A stretch of 64,000 nt of DNA from Entonaema liquescens (taxonomy: Eukaryota > Ascomycota > Sordariomycetes > Xylariales > Xylariaceae): NCBI GenBank assembly GCA_902805475.1, contig CADCSX010000010.1, positions 1,116,001 through 1,180,000 of the forward strand. Direction: 5' to 3'. Made by a program: the position numbers and the translations under genes. The notes beneath the pieces were generated by a model, which was not told the origin of the DNA, ran no database searches, and worked only from the letters and a program-made list of their open reading frames with translations. Shown here piece after piece: positions 46,547-57,687 of this stretch; within the stretch, counting starts at the first letter, position 1, and each line of letters starts with the position of its first letter.

Positions 46547-49333
46547 ATGGAACCACTTTCAAAGAGGCCAAAACTTGGGCAAGCCCCTTATGATGATGAC
46601 GACGATGACGATGCAAATATAGATGAACTCTCTATGAGCCCCACCCAATTTGATGCCAGGCAAGACCCTATGTACCAACTCGATAAGGGGAGAGCTAGGG
46701 CTGCGACAAGACTCAAGTCGGCCTTTGAGCGTATCTTTGAGAAATATGAGAGGGATTTCACTGGTATCGGTGATGAGATTGACCTTGAGACTGGCGAGGT
46801 AATTGTTAATAATGGGCATCTCATGTCTATGGATGATGAGAAGGATCGGACTAGGGAGGGTTCCGTCTCAAGTAACGAGGAAGAGGGAGCCATGAAAGGA
46901 AAAGATACCCAGCCAGCAGAAGACTCCGGCCCTACGTCTTTGACACCGACTAAACCATCAATACACAATCCTTCCCCGGGACTTTATGGCGGACTAAATC
47001 AGCCTGTTATGTTCGGTGGTTCTAATCATCAATTGCCATATCCTGGAATGCAATTGCATCCATTTGGTGCCCCTGACCCGTTTATGTTCGGGCCCCCGAT
47101 GATGGGTAGTGGTTCCGTTGATCCAGTTTGGCAAACGCCGGAGCTTCCGTTGCCTATGTATCAGGATAGGTTTGGCTTCATTGGCCAGTCTATGGGGTAT
47201 CACCATCAACTCGGATATGGACCGTCAATAATGCCGGGAGGTTACAATAATGGTATCCTTGGCCCTCCTTTTCAGCACCAAATACCCAAGAAATTCCCTC
47301 ATGCGAAGATAGCGGGACGAAAAGTCCTACCTCGTCCGAAATCGGCTACTAATGATTCTGAAGAGGATGATGTCTTGTCAGGAGATGTTACACAGGATAC
47401 TTCTAAAAGCACGACTACGGAAAAGAGCAAGTCCTCCCCATTAACTTCGATAACCAAGAAGTCAAAGCAAACGGTCCAGAAGGAAACGAAAGTAGGTTTC
47501 GTGGCCGTAGCTGAACAAGCTTCTCATATCTCTCAGAAGCCATGTCGTGGGCGGCCAAGCAAGGCAGCCGTATCTGCAGAACAACCATGTTCCACCGGAA
47601 GGAGGATATCGACACCACCTTTAGAAGAAGAATATATTTCAGCGGAGCAGACAGCTGTAAAGCTCGCTCAAATCGAGGTTTTAATTCGGGCAAGGGGACC
47701 TTCCGATCCTCACAGGAAATATTCGCGAAGTCGCAAGACAAAAATGGTTGATTCGTCAAATACCCCGGAAGATGTGATCTCAGAAATTTCCGATTCGTCG
47801 ACCCCAAGAGTGGGCGAGTCTGGGGAACATACAGAATTTGATGCTCCTCAACATGTGGAGGTTACACAGCCTACGATAAGCGAGGAGCTCAAAGAAGTCG
47901 ATGACAAAGAGCCTGCTAGACAGGCTGATACCACTGCCCTGGATGAAGAAATTCATGATGATGGGCTACTGGGGACCCATGAAGATATAAACATTAATGA
48001 GACCGTCGAGGTTGAAATAACCAATTTCCTTTCTCATGTTGATAACTCGGGAGATACCGTTCCCTTCTCAGATAATGAGCCCGAGATATTATCGACAGAA
48101 ATACCAATAGGTAATCAGACACCCCTGCATAGCGAGCCTATATCACCTAATGGCCATTCGAATGAGGCGGAATTACTTGAGAATCCACAGGATTTGGACC
48201 AGACCGTCAAACCTGACGATCAAGAAATCAAGTTGGAGGGTAATGCTATAAGGGATACGAACTGTGCAGTGGAGTCTGCATCCTATAATCTTGTGAGCAA
48301 TGAGGTTCAAGACATCAAAGAAGTCCAGGAAGCCAATACTGCGCGGGATAGTTCTCGTGAAATAACGCCGAGTCTCCCTGCAGTAATAGAGCTGGAGGAG
48401 GCTATTCCCCAGCTGCCTGACCCTGTGCAAGAAGTCGTCCAACCCTCTGGTTCTCCTATCATGGAATCTGAGCCCACCCTAGAGCATTGTATGGACCAAC
48501 CGGGTTCCATGGAACATGGCTTAGACCAGTTGTCCCCTTCCAGAGAAGCGGAAGCTGCACCCCTGCTTGCACAAGAACCAGATATGCCATTTCCACTACA
48601 AACAACACCACCAGTCGAGACATCTGAGTTAGTCCTACGGCCATTACCAATCCAAAATGAACAAAATCAAGAGATCGACCCAACAGACGTTTCAACCCAA
48701 CCGAAGAACCTTTACTCTCCAGCTAAGAGAGCCGCCTCCAAGATATTAGCCCCTAGCACACCAAAGAAACGCAGCAAAGCGTTAGCAGCCATCGAAAAAA
48801 CAAGCAGCACTCACCGCACACCTTCCTCCAGGCGAAAACTTGCCCTAACATCCCTCATCCCCGACGACCCAACCCAGGACGACGACGAACTAAGTGTTCT
48901 CTCATCAAGCGTCACTACAAGCCCATTCCTCACGCGTCCTGATCACAACCCCTTCGGCATAGCCATGACCCCGTACCGCACCCCAAAATCCTCATCACCG
49001 CGCAAATCCGGCCGCCGCCACGGCTTCCTCATGGGCACCAGCACTCCTCACCGCACTAGCAAACATGTCGTGCCCCCAGCGACCGACTCCCGCACGTTCC
49101 GCGGCACAAAGCGCAGATTCGGGGCTAGCAGTCCCGTAGCGCAGAGCTCGCCGCTAGCGCGCACCGTGGTGAACGTAGATAGCGTCGGCGTTCTCGCTTC
49201 TACGCCATCGAGGCGCGCGAAGAACGCGGCTGTTGCGAGCCCGAGCGTGGTCATGGGGAGTAGTCCCCCGCGTAGGTGTGGCGAGGACGGGTTCGTGTGT
49301 GATCGGGATTTCTGCTTTACGTGCTGCAAGTAA
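46547..49333 (+). CDS. SCM3: SCM3/HJURP-like CENP-A histone chaperone
   Basis: Single exon, 928 residues from ATG 46547 (MEPLSKRPKLG); an upstream extension to 46481 begins with TTG, so I do not use it. Residues about 28-90 form the Scm3 domain: DARQDPMYQLDKGRARAATR, LKSAFERIFEKYERDFTGIG and DEIDLETGEVIVNNGHL. This is the CENP-A/Cse4-binding helix and loop. An acidic run (seven Asp) precedes it. The long middle is disordered and Glu/Ser/Pro-rich, and the C-terminal part is basic with several STP/RRK segments. The last residues CDRDFCFTCCK form a small Cys cluster, often present in filamentous fungal Scm3. It deposits CENP-A at centromeres. Being much longer than yeast Scm3 is normal for filamentous fungi. 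Confidence 0.9.
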   Translation: MEPLSKRPKLGQAPYDDDDDDDANIDELSMSPTQFDARQDPMYQLDKGRARAATRLKSAFERIFEKYERDFTGIGDEIDLETGEVIVNNGHLMSMDDEKDRTREGSVSSNEEEGAMKGKDTQPAEDSGPTSLTPTKPSIHNPSPGLYGGLNQPVMFGGSNHQLPYPGMQLHPFGAPDPFMFGPPMMGSGSVDPVWQTPELPLPMYQDRFGFIGQSMGYHHQLGYGPSIMPGGYNNGILGPPFQHQIPKKFPHAKIAGRKVLPRPKSATNDSEEDDVLSGDVTQDTSKSTTTEKSKSSPLTSITKKSKQTVQKETKVGFVAVAEQASHISQKPCRGRPSKAAVSAEQPCSTGRRISTPPLEEEYISAEQTAVKLAQIEVLIRARGPSDPHRKYSRSRKTKMVDSSNTPEDVISEISDSSTPRVGESGEHTEFDAPQHVEVTQPTISEELKEVDDKEPARQADTTALDEEIHDDGLLGTHEDININETVEVEITNFLSHVDNSGDTVPFSDNEPEILSTEIPIGNQTPLHSEPISPNGHSNEAELLENPQDLDQTVKPDDQEIKLEGNAIRDTNCAVESASYNLVSNEVQDIKEVQEANTARDSSREITPSLPAVIELEEAIPQLPDPVQEVVQPSGSPIMESEPTLEHCMDQPGSMEHGLDQLSPSREAEAAPLLAQEPDMPFPLQTTPPVETSELVLRPLPIQNEQNQEIDPTDVSTQPKNLYSPAKRAASKILAPSTPKKRSKALAAIEKTSSTHRTPSSRRKLALTSLIPDDPTQDDDELSVLSSSVTTSPFLTRPDHNPFGIAMTPYRTPKSSSPRKSGRRHGFLMGTSTPHRTSKHVVPPATDSRTFRGTKRRFGASSPVAQSSPLARTVVNVDSVGVLASTPSRRAKNAAVASPSVVMGSSPPRRCGEDGFVCDRDFCFTCCK

Positions 49334-50476
49334 CCTAGAACGGATGAATGGGGCATACCAGCTAGGACAACGATATGGGATGATAGCTCAAGTTCTGAGA
49401 ATGGGGTGGTAATGGAAGAGGGGATACAAGTATATAGCTTGGGAGAGATAGGTACTTGGCTTACATAGCTGGCAGCCTTGCTTAGAAGCAGAGTATATAG
49501 TAATAACATACCATGATACCATGATATATGTCTAGTACGATCCACCATTGATTGCTATTGTATGAAACAATGCTGCGTATGCCGTACGACTATTACTAGC
49601 CACTACCGCTTTGGTATCAACTAGGTTAGGTTATAAGGTATTTCAAAGAAGCGCAATTCCCCTTTCGCAGAATTCTCTACAGCTATGAAACATAAATAGA
49701 ACGAGTTAGTTAATCCAAGACACAATCTTCACAAAAACACCAACATCAAGTCCCCCATGAAACCGCTCAAGACAACATCATCAAACTCGTCTGTCCATCT
49801 ATTCGCGTACGCTACTCTACTAATCTTCCCCATACTAGCCTAGTCTTAATTGTAGTAGCCATAGTAAGTAATCTTGCCGCATACCCGATAATCGCCTAAA
49901 GGAAAGCAGAGAGAGGAGGGGGAAAATATCAGCGCCTCTTATACCGATGCCTCCTTAGTCTCCAAAAATATAGAAGCAGCCTGTCTCAAAACCCCCCTTT
50001 AACAAATTTCCCAGGACGCCAAAATTTAGGCCAGTCAAGTAATTTGGTTCATTGTCCTAATCCGGCACGCCTCCAACATCGCACCATAGGCACCGGAACA
50101 ACCTCGTGGCATATTGGGTAGGAAGGAACGGGTTTACGTATTCGTAGTTAACTTAAAATTATCGCTTTCATTGCTTTCTTATCGGTAGTTATGCCACGTC
50201 GTAATCTTGCCGCCGCGAAGATGAGTGACCGCCAGTCAGCGCATCGTACAGGCATATTAGCAGAACTACCTAAAACTAAATTTCAATCTAATTTCAGCGG
50301 CGCGCAGCCCAGCAAGCGGGAATAAGCTACGTTGTCGGCATGAAATGCGAGCGCACACACTCATGACGAAGGCTGGAGACTAATGGAACGACGAGCGGGG
50401 ATAGGCCCGGGTATCTTAAGAATTCGTAGAGGAAGAGCCGAAAAGAAGTATGTGATTCGTTGGCTGGGCCGGATTC
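49334..50476. other. intergenic, tail-to-tail
   Basis: 1.1 kb between convergent 3' ends of SCM3 and CKA1. I see no coding frame, repeat or RNA gene. Confidence 0.6.
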
Positions 50477-52103
50477 TTAAGACTCTGAGCTAACAGTTGC
50501 ACCACCAAGATACTCTGTGAGAGTAGCCTCGTCTCGGATTGGAGCAAAATAGGGGTGGGCCATAGCCTCTTTCGCAGTGAGACGTTCCTGACTATCCGTT
50601 AGCATAAATCAACTAAGAACGAAGTAGTAATACATACCTGGTGATCATATCGTAGAAGCTTATCGAGGAAATCAATAGCCTCATTGCTCACGAATCGTTG
50701 GTTCTCAGTGTTGACAAAACTATGCCAGGGCTTCTTCGTAAAATGACCGAGGATGTCGTCATACTGGGGGTCAAGCTCGATCTCATACTTATCCAGATAG
50801 TCAAAGAGATCATCGGTACCGAGAACCTTTGCGATCTTCACCAACTGATCCGAGTTGCTGTTCCCATGGAAAAAGGGTTCCTTCCTAAAGATCATTGAGG
50901 CAAACATGGCACCCAGACTCCACATATCCAAGCTGTAGTCGTACTCCTGGAAATCAACTAACAGTTCGGGCCCCTTAAAATAACGGGAGGCAACCTAGGA
51001 ACAACGTTAGCATATCGGAATTTAATGTTTATACCGCTAGTCGAAATATCGATAGCATAAGTATATTGATATACAAATAAGCAATTCTTAGCAAAGCAAG
51101 GGGTAAGAGGTGAAGGGATGCGGGAGCTACATTATGAACTTACGCGAACATTATACTCAGTTCCCGGGTGGTAGAATTCAGCCAAACCCCAATCGATAAG
51201 ACGTAACTAGCGAATGCGTGAGCAACAGTAGCAGTGATAAGGACGTGGATGAAATACCTTTCTGTTCTCATGATCGATCATAACGTTATGAGGCTTTACG
51301 TCTCGATGCATAATACCCTTACTGTGGCAGTAGTCGAGAGCCTTCAGTAGTTCATAGATGTAGTAACGCACGTCGATGTCGTTAAACTTGGGGTATAGGC
51401 TTCGAAAGTCTGTGTTATTTACATATTCGAAGATAAGAGACGGCGTCTTGCTCTAAATACGGGCAAGTAAAGTCAGCACTCGGCATGTTCCTCAGATGGG
51501 GGGGGTGGGAAGGACACGGTAAATATAAGATCAAGTAAATACTTGACTGCGGCATCGAAAAATAAATGTGACTGCTTACTTGATTGTCTCTCACAACGTC
51601 GAGGAGGGCAACGATATTAGGGCCACCCGAAAGGTTCTGGAGGATTTTGATTTCTCTCTTGATCTTCTTCTTCTTAACGGGCTTCAGGACCTTGATGACG
51701 CATTTCTGATAGTTAATCACGTTGATGCCCTCAAAGACCTCGGAGTACTTTCCACGACCTGACAGCGATGTGGGATTAGTCGACTATCGGTATTGGAAGG
51801 ATATAGGGCGTGACACGACGTACCAATCTTCCGGACGACCTCGTAGTTTTCCAGGATTCCCCAGCCTAGTAGTACCAATATGTTAGTCTTTACTGTTTGC
51901 TAGCAGATGTTGCTACAAATTCGCGAGCCTTGGGAACATAGGGAATAGAAATTATAGTGGTACGTATTGGACGAGACGGGAATAAGATGCAAACACTATG
52001 TTGAGCTCCCCGATATTGAAATGGACTCACTGATATTAACGCTATCGTAATCCCAATAGCTTCTGGGCATATTCTGGTTGACATCGGCGTAAACCCGCGC
52101 CAT
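50477..52103 (-). CDS. CKA1: casein kinase 2 catalytic subunit alpha
   Basis: Seven exons: 52103-52031, 51865-51824, 51758-51580, 51452-51258, 51206-51144, 50994-50638 and 50587-50477, fully in phase, 339 residues. Starts MARVYADVNQNMPRSYWDYD. The glycine loop is IGRGKYSEVFEG, with the catalytic Lys in KCVIKVLKPVKKKKIKREIK, whose basic cluster is the CK2 substrate and heparin site. HRDVKPHNVMIDHENRK is the catalytic loop, and DWG (in LIDWGLAEFYHPG) replaces DFG, a CK2 hallmark. The tail is PYFAPIRDEATL. It is a constitutively active Ser/Thr kinase for acidic sites, acting in nucleus and cytoplasm with CK2-beta. The length is typical of filamentous fungi. Confidence 0.97.
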
Positions 52104-53351
52104 GATGGGCAAGGGAGGTATCCTTTCCGGATACGAACCACGTCAGGGGGGAGTTATAGCGGCGAGAAGAAAGATATCGGGATTGGGACGTCTTCGCTTG
52201 ACCTCGAGATGCCGGTCGGAGCGGAACGTGGCACGCGATAGCGCGGTTGTAGAGGAAGTTCCCGAATTTGTCTTGGTGCGCAGGAGGTGGGATGGGAGAT
52301 TTGAAAGTGGGATGTCGATAACCAGGTTCTGGAAGGCTGGAGGCACCCGAGTGGAGTCTCTACCCCGGCCTAATTGGTAGCCGATTGGATTAAAACAGTA
52401 TTTAAATGCTAACAAAAATAAATTCACACGGTACCTTCTATATCCACTACCTCTATTCCATGTATGTACTTTTAGGTTATGAGAAGGTGAAGCCTGGCCT
52501 TTATAATCTGGGTGCAACTTCCTTAACTTCTCTTTTTCACGTATTCATTTTATAAACAGATGGAACAAGCAATGGGTGGCTATATGGTTTTATTGCTAGG
52601 GGCATGTTATGTTATTTAGGCAGGTATGTCTCCTGCAGTATAGCACCTAAAACACCTCATGCCAACGAAACATGGAAACTCTTTGTACACTAGCAAACTC
52701 TATATGTACATGAGTACCTCCTCATCAGTAATGTCAACTTACCCTATTCCGTCACGTATAAGTGTCATTGATGCAAGGGAACGTTAGGTCCGACGCATCT
52801 CAAGCTAGAAGAAGAGTTATAAGTGGCTACTCCCAGAATCGGATATATTACATTTTCCTGGTAATATTACTATAACCTATCCGATGGGCCTCCTTGAGCT
52901 ATGTAGGTAGACAATGTCCCAAACAAAGCCTTTGATATAGATCTATTGTTTGTGATTATGAACCCTTGAAACGTTTCACCTAAAACTTCCAGTACCAGTA
53001 GTTAGCAACAATGCTAGCCATAGTGGGATAGGAAGTATGTAAAGGGGTTGATATGACGCATTCAGAGAGAAGATTAATTATTCGACATGCATCCGTTTAG
53101 GTAAGCCAACCATCCATCAGCCAGAAGCAAACTTCAGGCAGCCCCCGGACTTCAGACTAAGGATGACGATACAAAGGTTCTCATCACGGAAACAAAATAG
53201 ACAAAGAAGAACTGGGAATGCAACACTAACCTGGCTAGGCATCACTTAACCACATATCAACTATGTACCCATCACGAATCAGGTAGGCGTCTTGGGGTCA
53301 GAGTAGCGCGGAGAAACGCAGACAATCTATTTCCTTTCCTTTCGGCGGTCT
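52104..53351. promoter_or_regulatory. CKA1 upstream region
   Basis: 1.2 kb between the CKA1 start and the 3' end of the next minus-strand gene. The first 300 bp should hold the CKA1 promoter and 5' UTR. I see no further gene. Confidence 0.5.
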
Positions 53352-54139
53352 TCAATCGTCATACGATATCCTTCGTCTTTGCGCCGCAGGAGTGGTAGCA
53401 GTGTCCTGAGCTGTTTCATCGTCATAGTATAGGCTGTCCATACCAGTCTCGACTACGTCCCACGTCCTCTTTCGTAGATCAGGCTTCTTCTCGGGATTGA
53501 ACTTGCGTTGCTCGTGTTTCTTTCTTCTCGCGCGTTGTTTTTTCTGACGTTTGACTTCGGCTTCTGTGGGCTTAGGCATTTCTTCTTCGATTTCTCCATC
53601 CTCGCTACCATCTTGTGCCTCTCCATCCTTTCCTTTGTATCCCACTTGGCCCTCGTCTGGTACTGTAGGCAACGGCATCGCTATCGAATCGAGATTGGGG
53701 TTGCCAGGAGGTAAAGAATCATCTTGCTCGACCACTTCCAGCGGCGCAATCGGATTCTCTCCGAGCTTAACGGCTCTCATCTTAGCGCGGCGTAGGGCTT
53801 CAATTTCGGAATGTCGAAATATAGCGATTTGCTCATCTGTAAGCGTGCGTTTGACGCCATCCGGATAATAGCCTAAGCCATCATCCTCCTCTTCGTAATA
53901 TTCCTCATATTCCTCGTCATAGTACTGGTTGTCATCTTGCACGTTTTCCGGTCGGACAAATTGGGCATCGAAGAGCGCGACGGCTGCAAAAGAAAAGTGC
54001 GTGTCATGAAAGGAGCCTATATCTTCCTGCCTGGGAAGTCAGCATTAGCTAATTGAAGAGGGCGAGTAAAGGATAATCGTACCTGTGAAACTTCTGGCAC
54101 TTGCAATAAGTTGCCCGAAGCTTGGATAGTAGCAGACAT
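53352..54139 (-). CDS. DUF3807-like conserved fungal protein
   Basis: Two exons, 54139-54083 and 54026-53352, in phase, give 243 residues. The start is MSATIQASGNLLQVPEVSQ. It continues with SFHDTHFSFAAVALFDAQF, then an acidic Tyr/Glu run (YYDEEYEEYYEEEDDGLGYY), then the conserved helix TLTDEQIAIFRHSEIEALRR. A basic segment follows (KRQKKQRARRKKHEQRKFNP). The FRHSEI block and the basic stretch recall the fungal family DUF3807; I am fairly but not fully sure of that assignment. The function is unknown. The alternating acidic and basic low-complexity parts suggest a nuclear or nucleolar protein. Confidence 0.75.
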
Positions 54140-54622
54140 CGTCCCAAATAGGTAGCCGTAGGTAGCGGCCGAATACGAAGGTGCAAGCTGTAAAAGCGAA
54201 ATGAAAAGAAATGAAACGGAGGTAGCTTTGAATTTCCAGGCGAGATAATAATTGACTGAGCTTTGGTAGCACCTAGCTCTTATCGATAACCACGCCCTTG
54301 GGAATTAACCGCGTCGCGTTGAGCACTGTGTAAACGGTACAGCTAATCCGCGTACCCACATATATGTACCTAGGTACGTTTATATACTCAATACCTGAGA
54401 AAGAACTGGAAGCATAGGTACCAAGTGTCGAGAAAACATCAAGATATAATGCAGATCATGAGGCTACATCTAGTAGCTAATTGTATGTACACAGATAGGT
54501 ACAGATTCATATTGTAACTAATTCATAAGCATCGTAAAAGTCGTTATGTCGTAACCCTCACCTACATTGAATGCAAACGCTGATATCATATACCACTAGG
54601 ACATCAGATACAGCACTTTGGC
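54140..54622. other. intergenic region
   Basis: 483 bp between two minus-strand genes; presumably the promoter of the DUF3807-like gene. Nothing else seen. Confidence 0.5.
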
Positions 54623-55385
54623 TCAAGTTGATCTCAGAAGTGCTAGAGCGCTCTGGAAGGCTTTCACAACCTCGGATACTACTCAAGTCAGCCTCAATAA
54701 CTAAAAATTAGGAGCAAATGATACCCACAATGTTGTTTCTTTTGTAAGAGCGCCTGCTCGGAAAGTCGAACATGTCTTTCACGGGTTTGTAATCTGCCAA
54801 TTGTTCAGTATTATTTCCCAGATAAAAGTATACGATCAAGGATCACGAACCTCTTGACTGCTCTCTCATTATCATGGGCGGATGAAGCCGACGCCCAGAC
54901 GTTAAAATACTAATGTACAGTTAGTCATAATTTAGTAAATCTTATATCGTTCGGCTTACCTTAACAAGAGTATCAAACTCCTCCAGGAGCTGTTTCTCTT
55001 GCTCGTCAGCCTCTTGTAAGGCTTTCTCATAGCGATCCTCGAAGTCCTCCCAGTCGAACGCAACAATATGGCCAGGGCTTTGCATTTCAGACCTATTGCT
55101 CCGTCGCTTTTGCGGTTCAGGGGTTCGCGTCTGACGTTGACGGTCTAATTGTCTAGCCATGAAAGCCATGTCTTGGACTTGTTCGAGGTTGGAACCCTGA
55201 ATACGTGGTGACAGCGGTTGCGATTGTGAATGTAGCTTTATCGTCACATCCTCCTCTGGCTCAACAAGCTCGGTTTGATCACCCAAATGAGTTGGTAACT
55301 CTACCATCATTGATTGATTGCCAGTTACTTCATCATGAGGAAGTGATTGCTTCGCCGGTGATGATGATCTAGGTGTGGTAGACAT
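54623..55385 (-). CDS. small conserved fungal coiled-coil protein
   Basis: Four exons: 55385-54960, 54909-54851, 54793-54729 and 54678-54623, in phase, 201 residues. The N-terminal 110 residues are disordered. The conserved part is FDWEDFEDRYEKALQEADEQ, then EEFDTLVKYFNVWASASSAH, DNERAVKRLQTRERHVRLSE-like sequence and EVVKAFQSALALLRST at the end. The pattern is helical and probably coiled-coil. I recall the same arrangement in many ascomycete proteins of unknown function and give no role. It is divergent from ATG14 across 698 bp. Confidence 0.8.
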
Positions 55386-56083
55386 GATGCTAGTTTTCTC
55401 TGTAACTATCTGTTACTGTAGAGAATGAGAATAGATGACGCGTGACACGAGTAGACTTAGAAGCGAGTAGAAGGACAGCTGAGGCTAAGTAAATTAATCA
55501 CCTGACGATTCTAAACATCCACTTTAGAATTTTACATAAACAGAGATCAAGGCACAGAGTGAGTAGGTAGGTAGGTAATATAAATTAAGGAACACTCTTT
55601 TACATACGGTTACGTACCTAAAAGACGACAAGAGAAACGCGTCGCTGCCCAAGAATCAAATTGATTGAACGGAACTCGGAAGGGCTTGGCATCTAACCGC
55701 GATAAAAGGCCGATAGGCTATTGATAAAGGACTGATAAAATATGTAAGCGCAAGCACCCCCTACATGCAACTAGTTATAGGTACCTAGTGTATTATAGAT
55801 CCCTGCACCTCTCAACGTCACAAGGAACACATCCCGTCACATCATCTTTCATCTTGCCATTCACATACTTCTTATCAATGATTATTTCGTATCGCCTTTT
55901 CCCCTTTCATGCTTATATAGCCTTCTGGCAGATCGATATGCAGGTTGCTCATCTCGCAAATGTAATAGAACTTCTTCGATCAGCCGCTTGCTATCCGTAG
56001 AAGCGCGCATCTCTTTCAAATCACCCCGAAACGCAACCTAGACCATTAAATATTCGTCAATTCCACCTAGAGATTCGCCCACC
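55386..56083. promoter_or_regulatory. divergent promoter: coiled-coil gene / ATG14
   Basis: 698 bp between divergent starts. A short run of GTAG repeats sits near 55562-55576. No other gene. Confidence 0.55.
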
Positions 56084-57687
56084 ATGAGTTGCGACATTTG
56101 TCAGCGGATGCACCATCCGTCGAGGTTACCCTTCTTCTGCGCGGTAGATGTAAGGAATGAATTGTATGAGAGACGAATAGCAAATGCTCGGGTTCTCATG
56201 GAGGCAGAAGAGCTCGAGTCCCGAGTCACCAAGCTATTGTTAGACAGCGATGCGAGTGCCGAAACCCCCGTAAACGATCGCTCTACTCGAGCCTACATAG
56301 AAAACTGTATATCGAAAGAGCGTGAAGCCAAAGAGAGGACAGAGAAGATCATAGCGACGGCAGACAAGCTTCGCGAGGAGGTCAACGCTGCAAAGAAAGA
56401 GATACAGGAGCGCAAGGCCAGCATCGCCCGTAAGAAGTCTAATCTCGCCACCGCCGCCCAGGGCGTCTCCGTGCGACGAAATCGGGAGCTTGAGGAGACT
56501 AAGAAGGCCACGAAGATGGCTAAGTATACTTGGGATCGAGAGTACGATGCTATGACTCAATACCGAGCAGCATTGTGTATGGAGGTGGCCAAGTTATACA
56601 GACTGCAGCGCGTTCGTCGCGGGAATCCCGTTCGGTTCGAATACAAGATCGGCGGTATCGACATCGTCGACTTGCACAACCTAAACAGTAAGTACTTTGC
56701 CTATAAGTAATTCGTAGTCGTTTAGCCTAGTCTAATGTTCACTTAGGCGCGCAACCTGAGCTCATCTCCGCTTCTCTTGCGCATATCACCCACTTACTAT
56801 GGCTTACCTCTCATTATCTATCTATTCGTCTTCCTGCGGAATTTACACTGCCGCACAATGACTATCCCAAACCAACTATCTTTTCCCTATCATCTTCATA
56901 CCGCCATGGCGATGTTGCATTTCCCGGTACCTCCCTCCTACCCCCTGATCCACGTGATCGTCAATTTGCCCACGTTCCACACCCTCGGCCCCTATTCCTC
57001 GAGAAGCCCCTGTCAATACTCAGCAAAGAGGACCCTTCGGCCTACAATGCGTTCCTCGAGGCAGTCTGTCTACTGGCTTACGACATCGTGTGGCTCTGTC
57101 GGACCCAAGGCGTACCCATGGGCGATAACGCCAACAGCCTTGAAGAATTCTCCTGCATAGGACGGAACTTGTATAACCTCCTCATCAACTCCTCCTTGCA
57201 GCGCAATCCCCAGCAGATAGCAGAGGCACCTGCCCAAACCAATGGCAACAACCCCGTTGAGCTTGGTAGAACAGCACCTCGCATGGGACTGTACTCGCAC
57301 GGCACAGCCCACACTTTTCTCGGCAGCGCGGCAGGCAACGAACTCACGCGCAGCTTCAAGATGCCTGGCGTGATTAAGATGGTCGACAAGCTGAAAGCTA
57401 AGCTGGTGCGCGAGAACCCGGTCCCAGAGTGGGAGTTACTAGAAGACGATGCTTGGACGCCAGACGATGCGCTTGATGATGGTGTGCTCGTCGGCGGAGC
57501 CCCGAACAAAGGTCACCCCGGAGTGCCCGGTCACCGCTTCGGCATCGAGAGTTATATGAGCGTCAACACCGTTAAGAGTGGTAGCAGTGGTGATCATAAC
57601 CCTCGAGTGCCTAACGGGGCTGTCGCAGGAAGAGAACGCGAGAGGGAGAAGGGCACTAGTGGTTGGACGAAGATAAAGTCCCGATAG
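56084..57687 (+). CDS. ATG14: ATG14, autophagy-specific PI3-kinase complex I subunit
   Basis: Two exons, 56084-56687 and 56747-57687, in phase, give 514 residues. The N-terminus MSCDICQRMHHPSRLPFFCA carries the CxxC zinc-knuckle-like motif of Atg14 and is followed by VRNELYERRIANARVLMEAE. A long coiled coil (about residues 40-170) contains EEVNAAKKEIQERKASIARK and binds Atg6/Vps30. The C-terminal domain has FEYKIGGIDIVDLHNLN, LISASLAHITHLLWL, FLEAVCLLAYDIVWLCRTQG and CIGRNLYNLLIN, the Atg14/UVRAG fold. The tail is charged and Gly/Ser-rich. It targets Vps34-Vps15-Atg6 to the phagophore assembly site. Its partner ATG6 is 10 kb away on the other strand. Confidence 0.9.
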
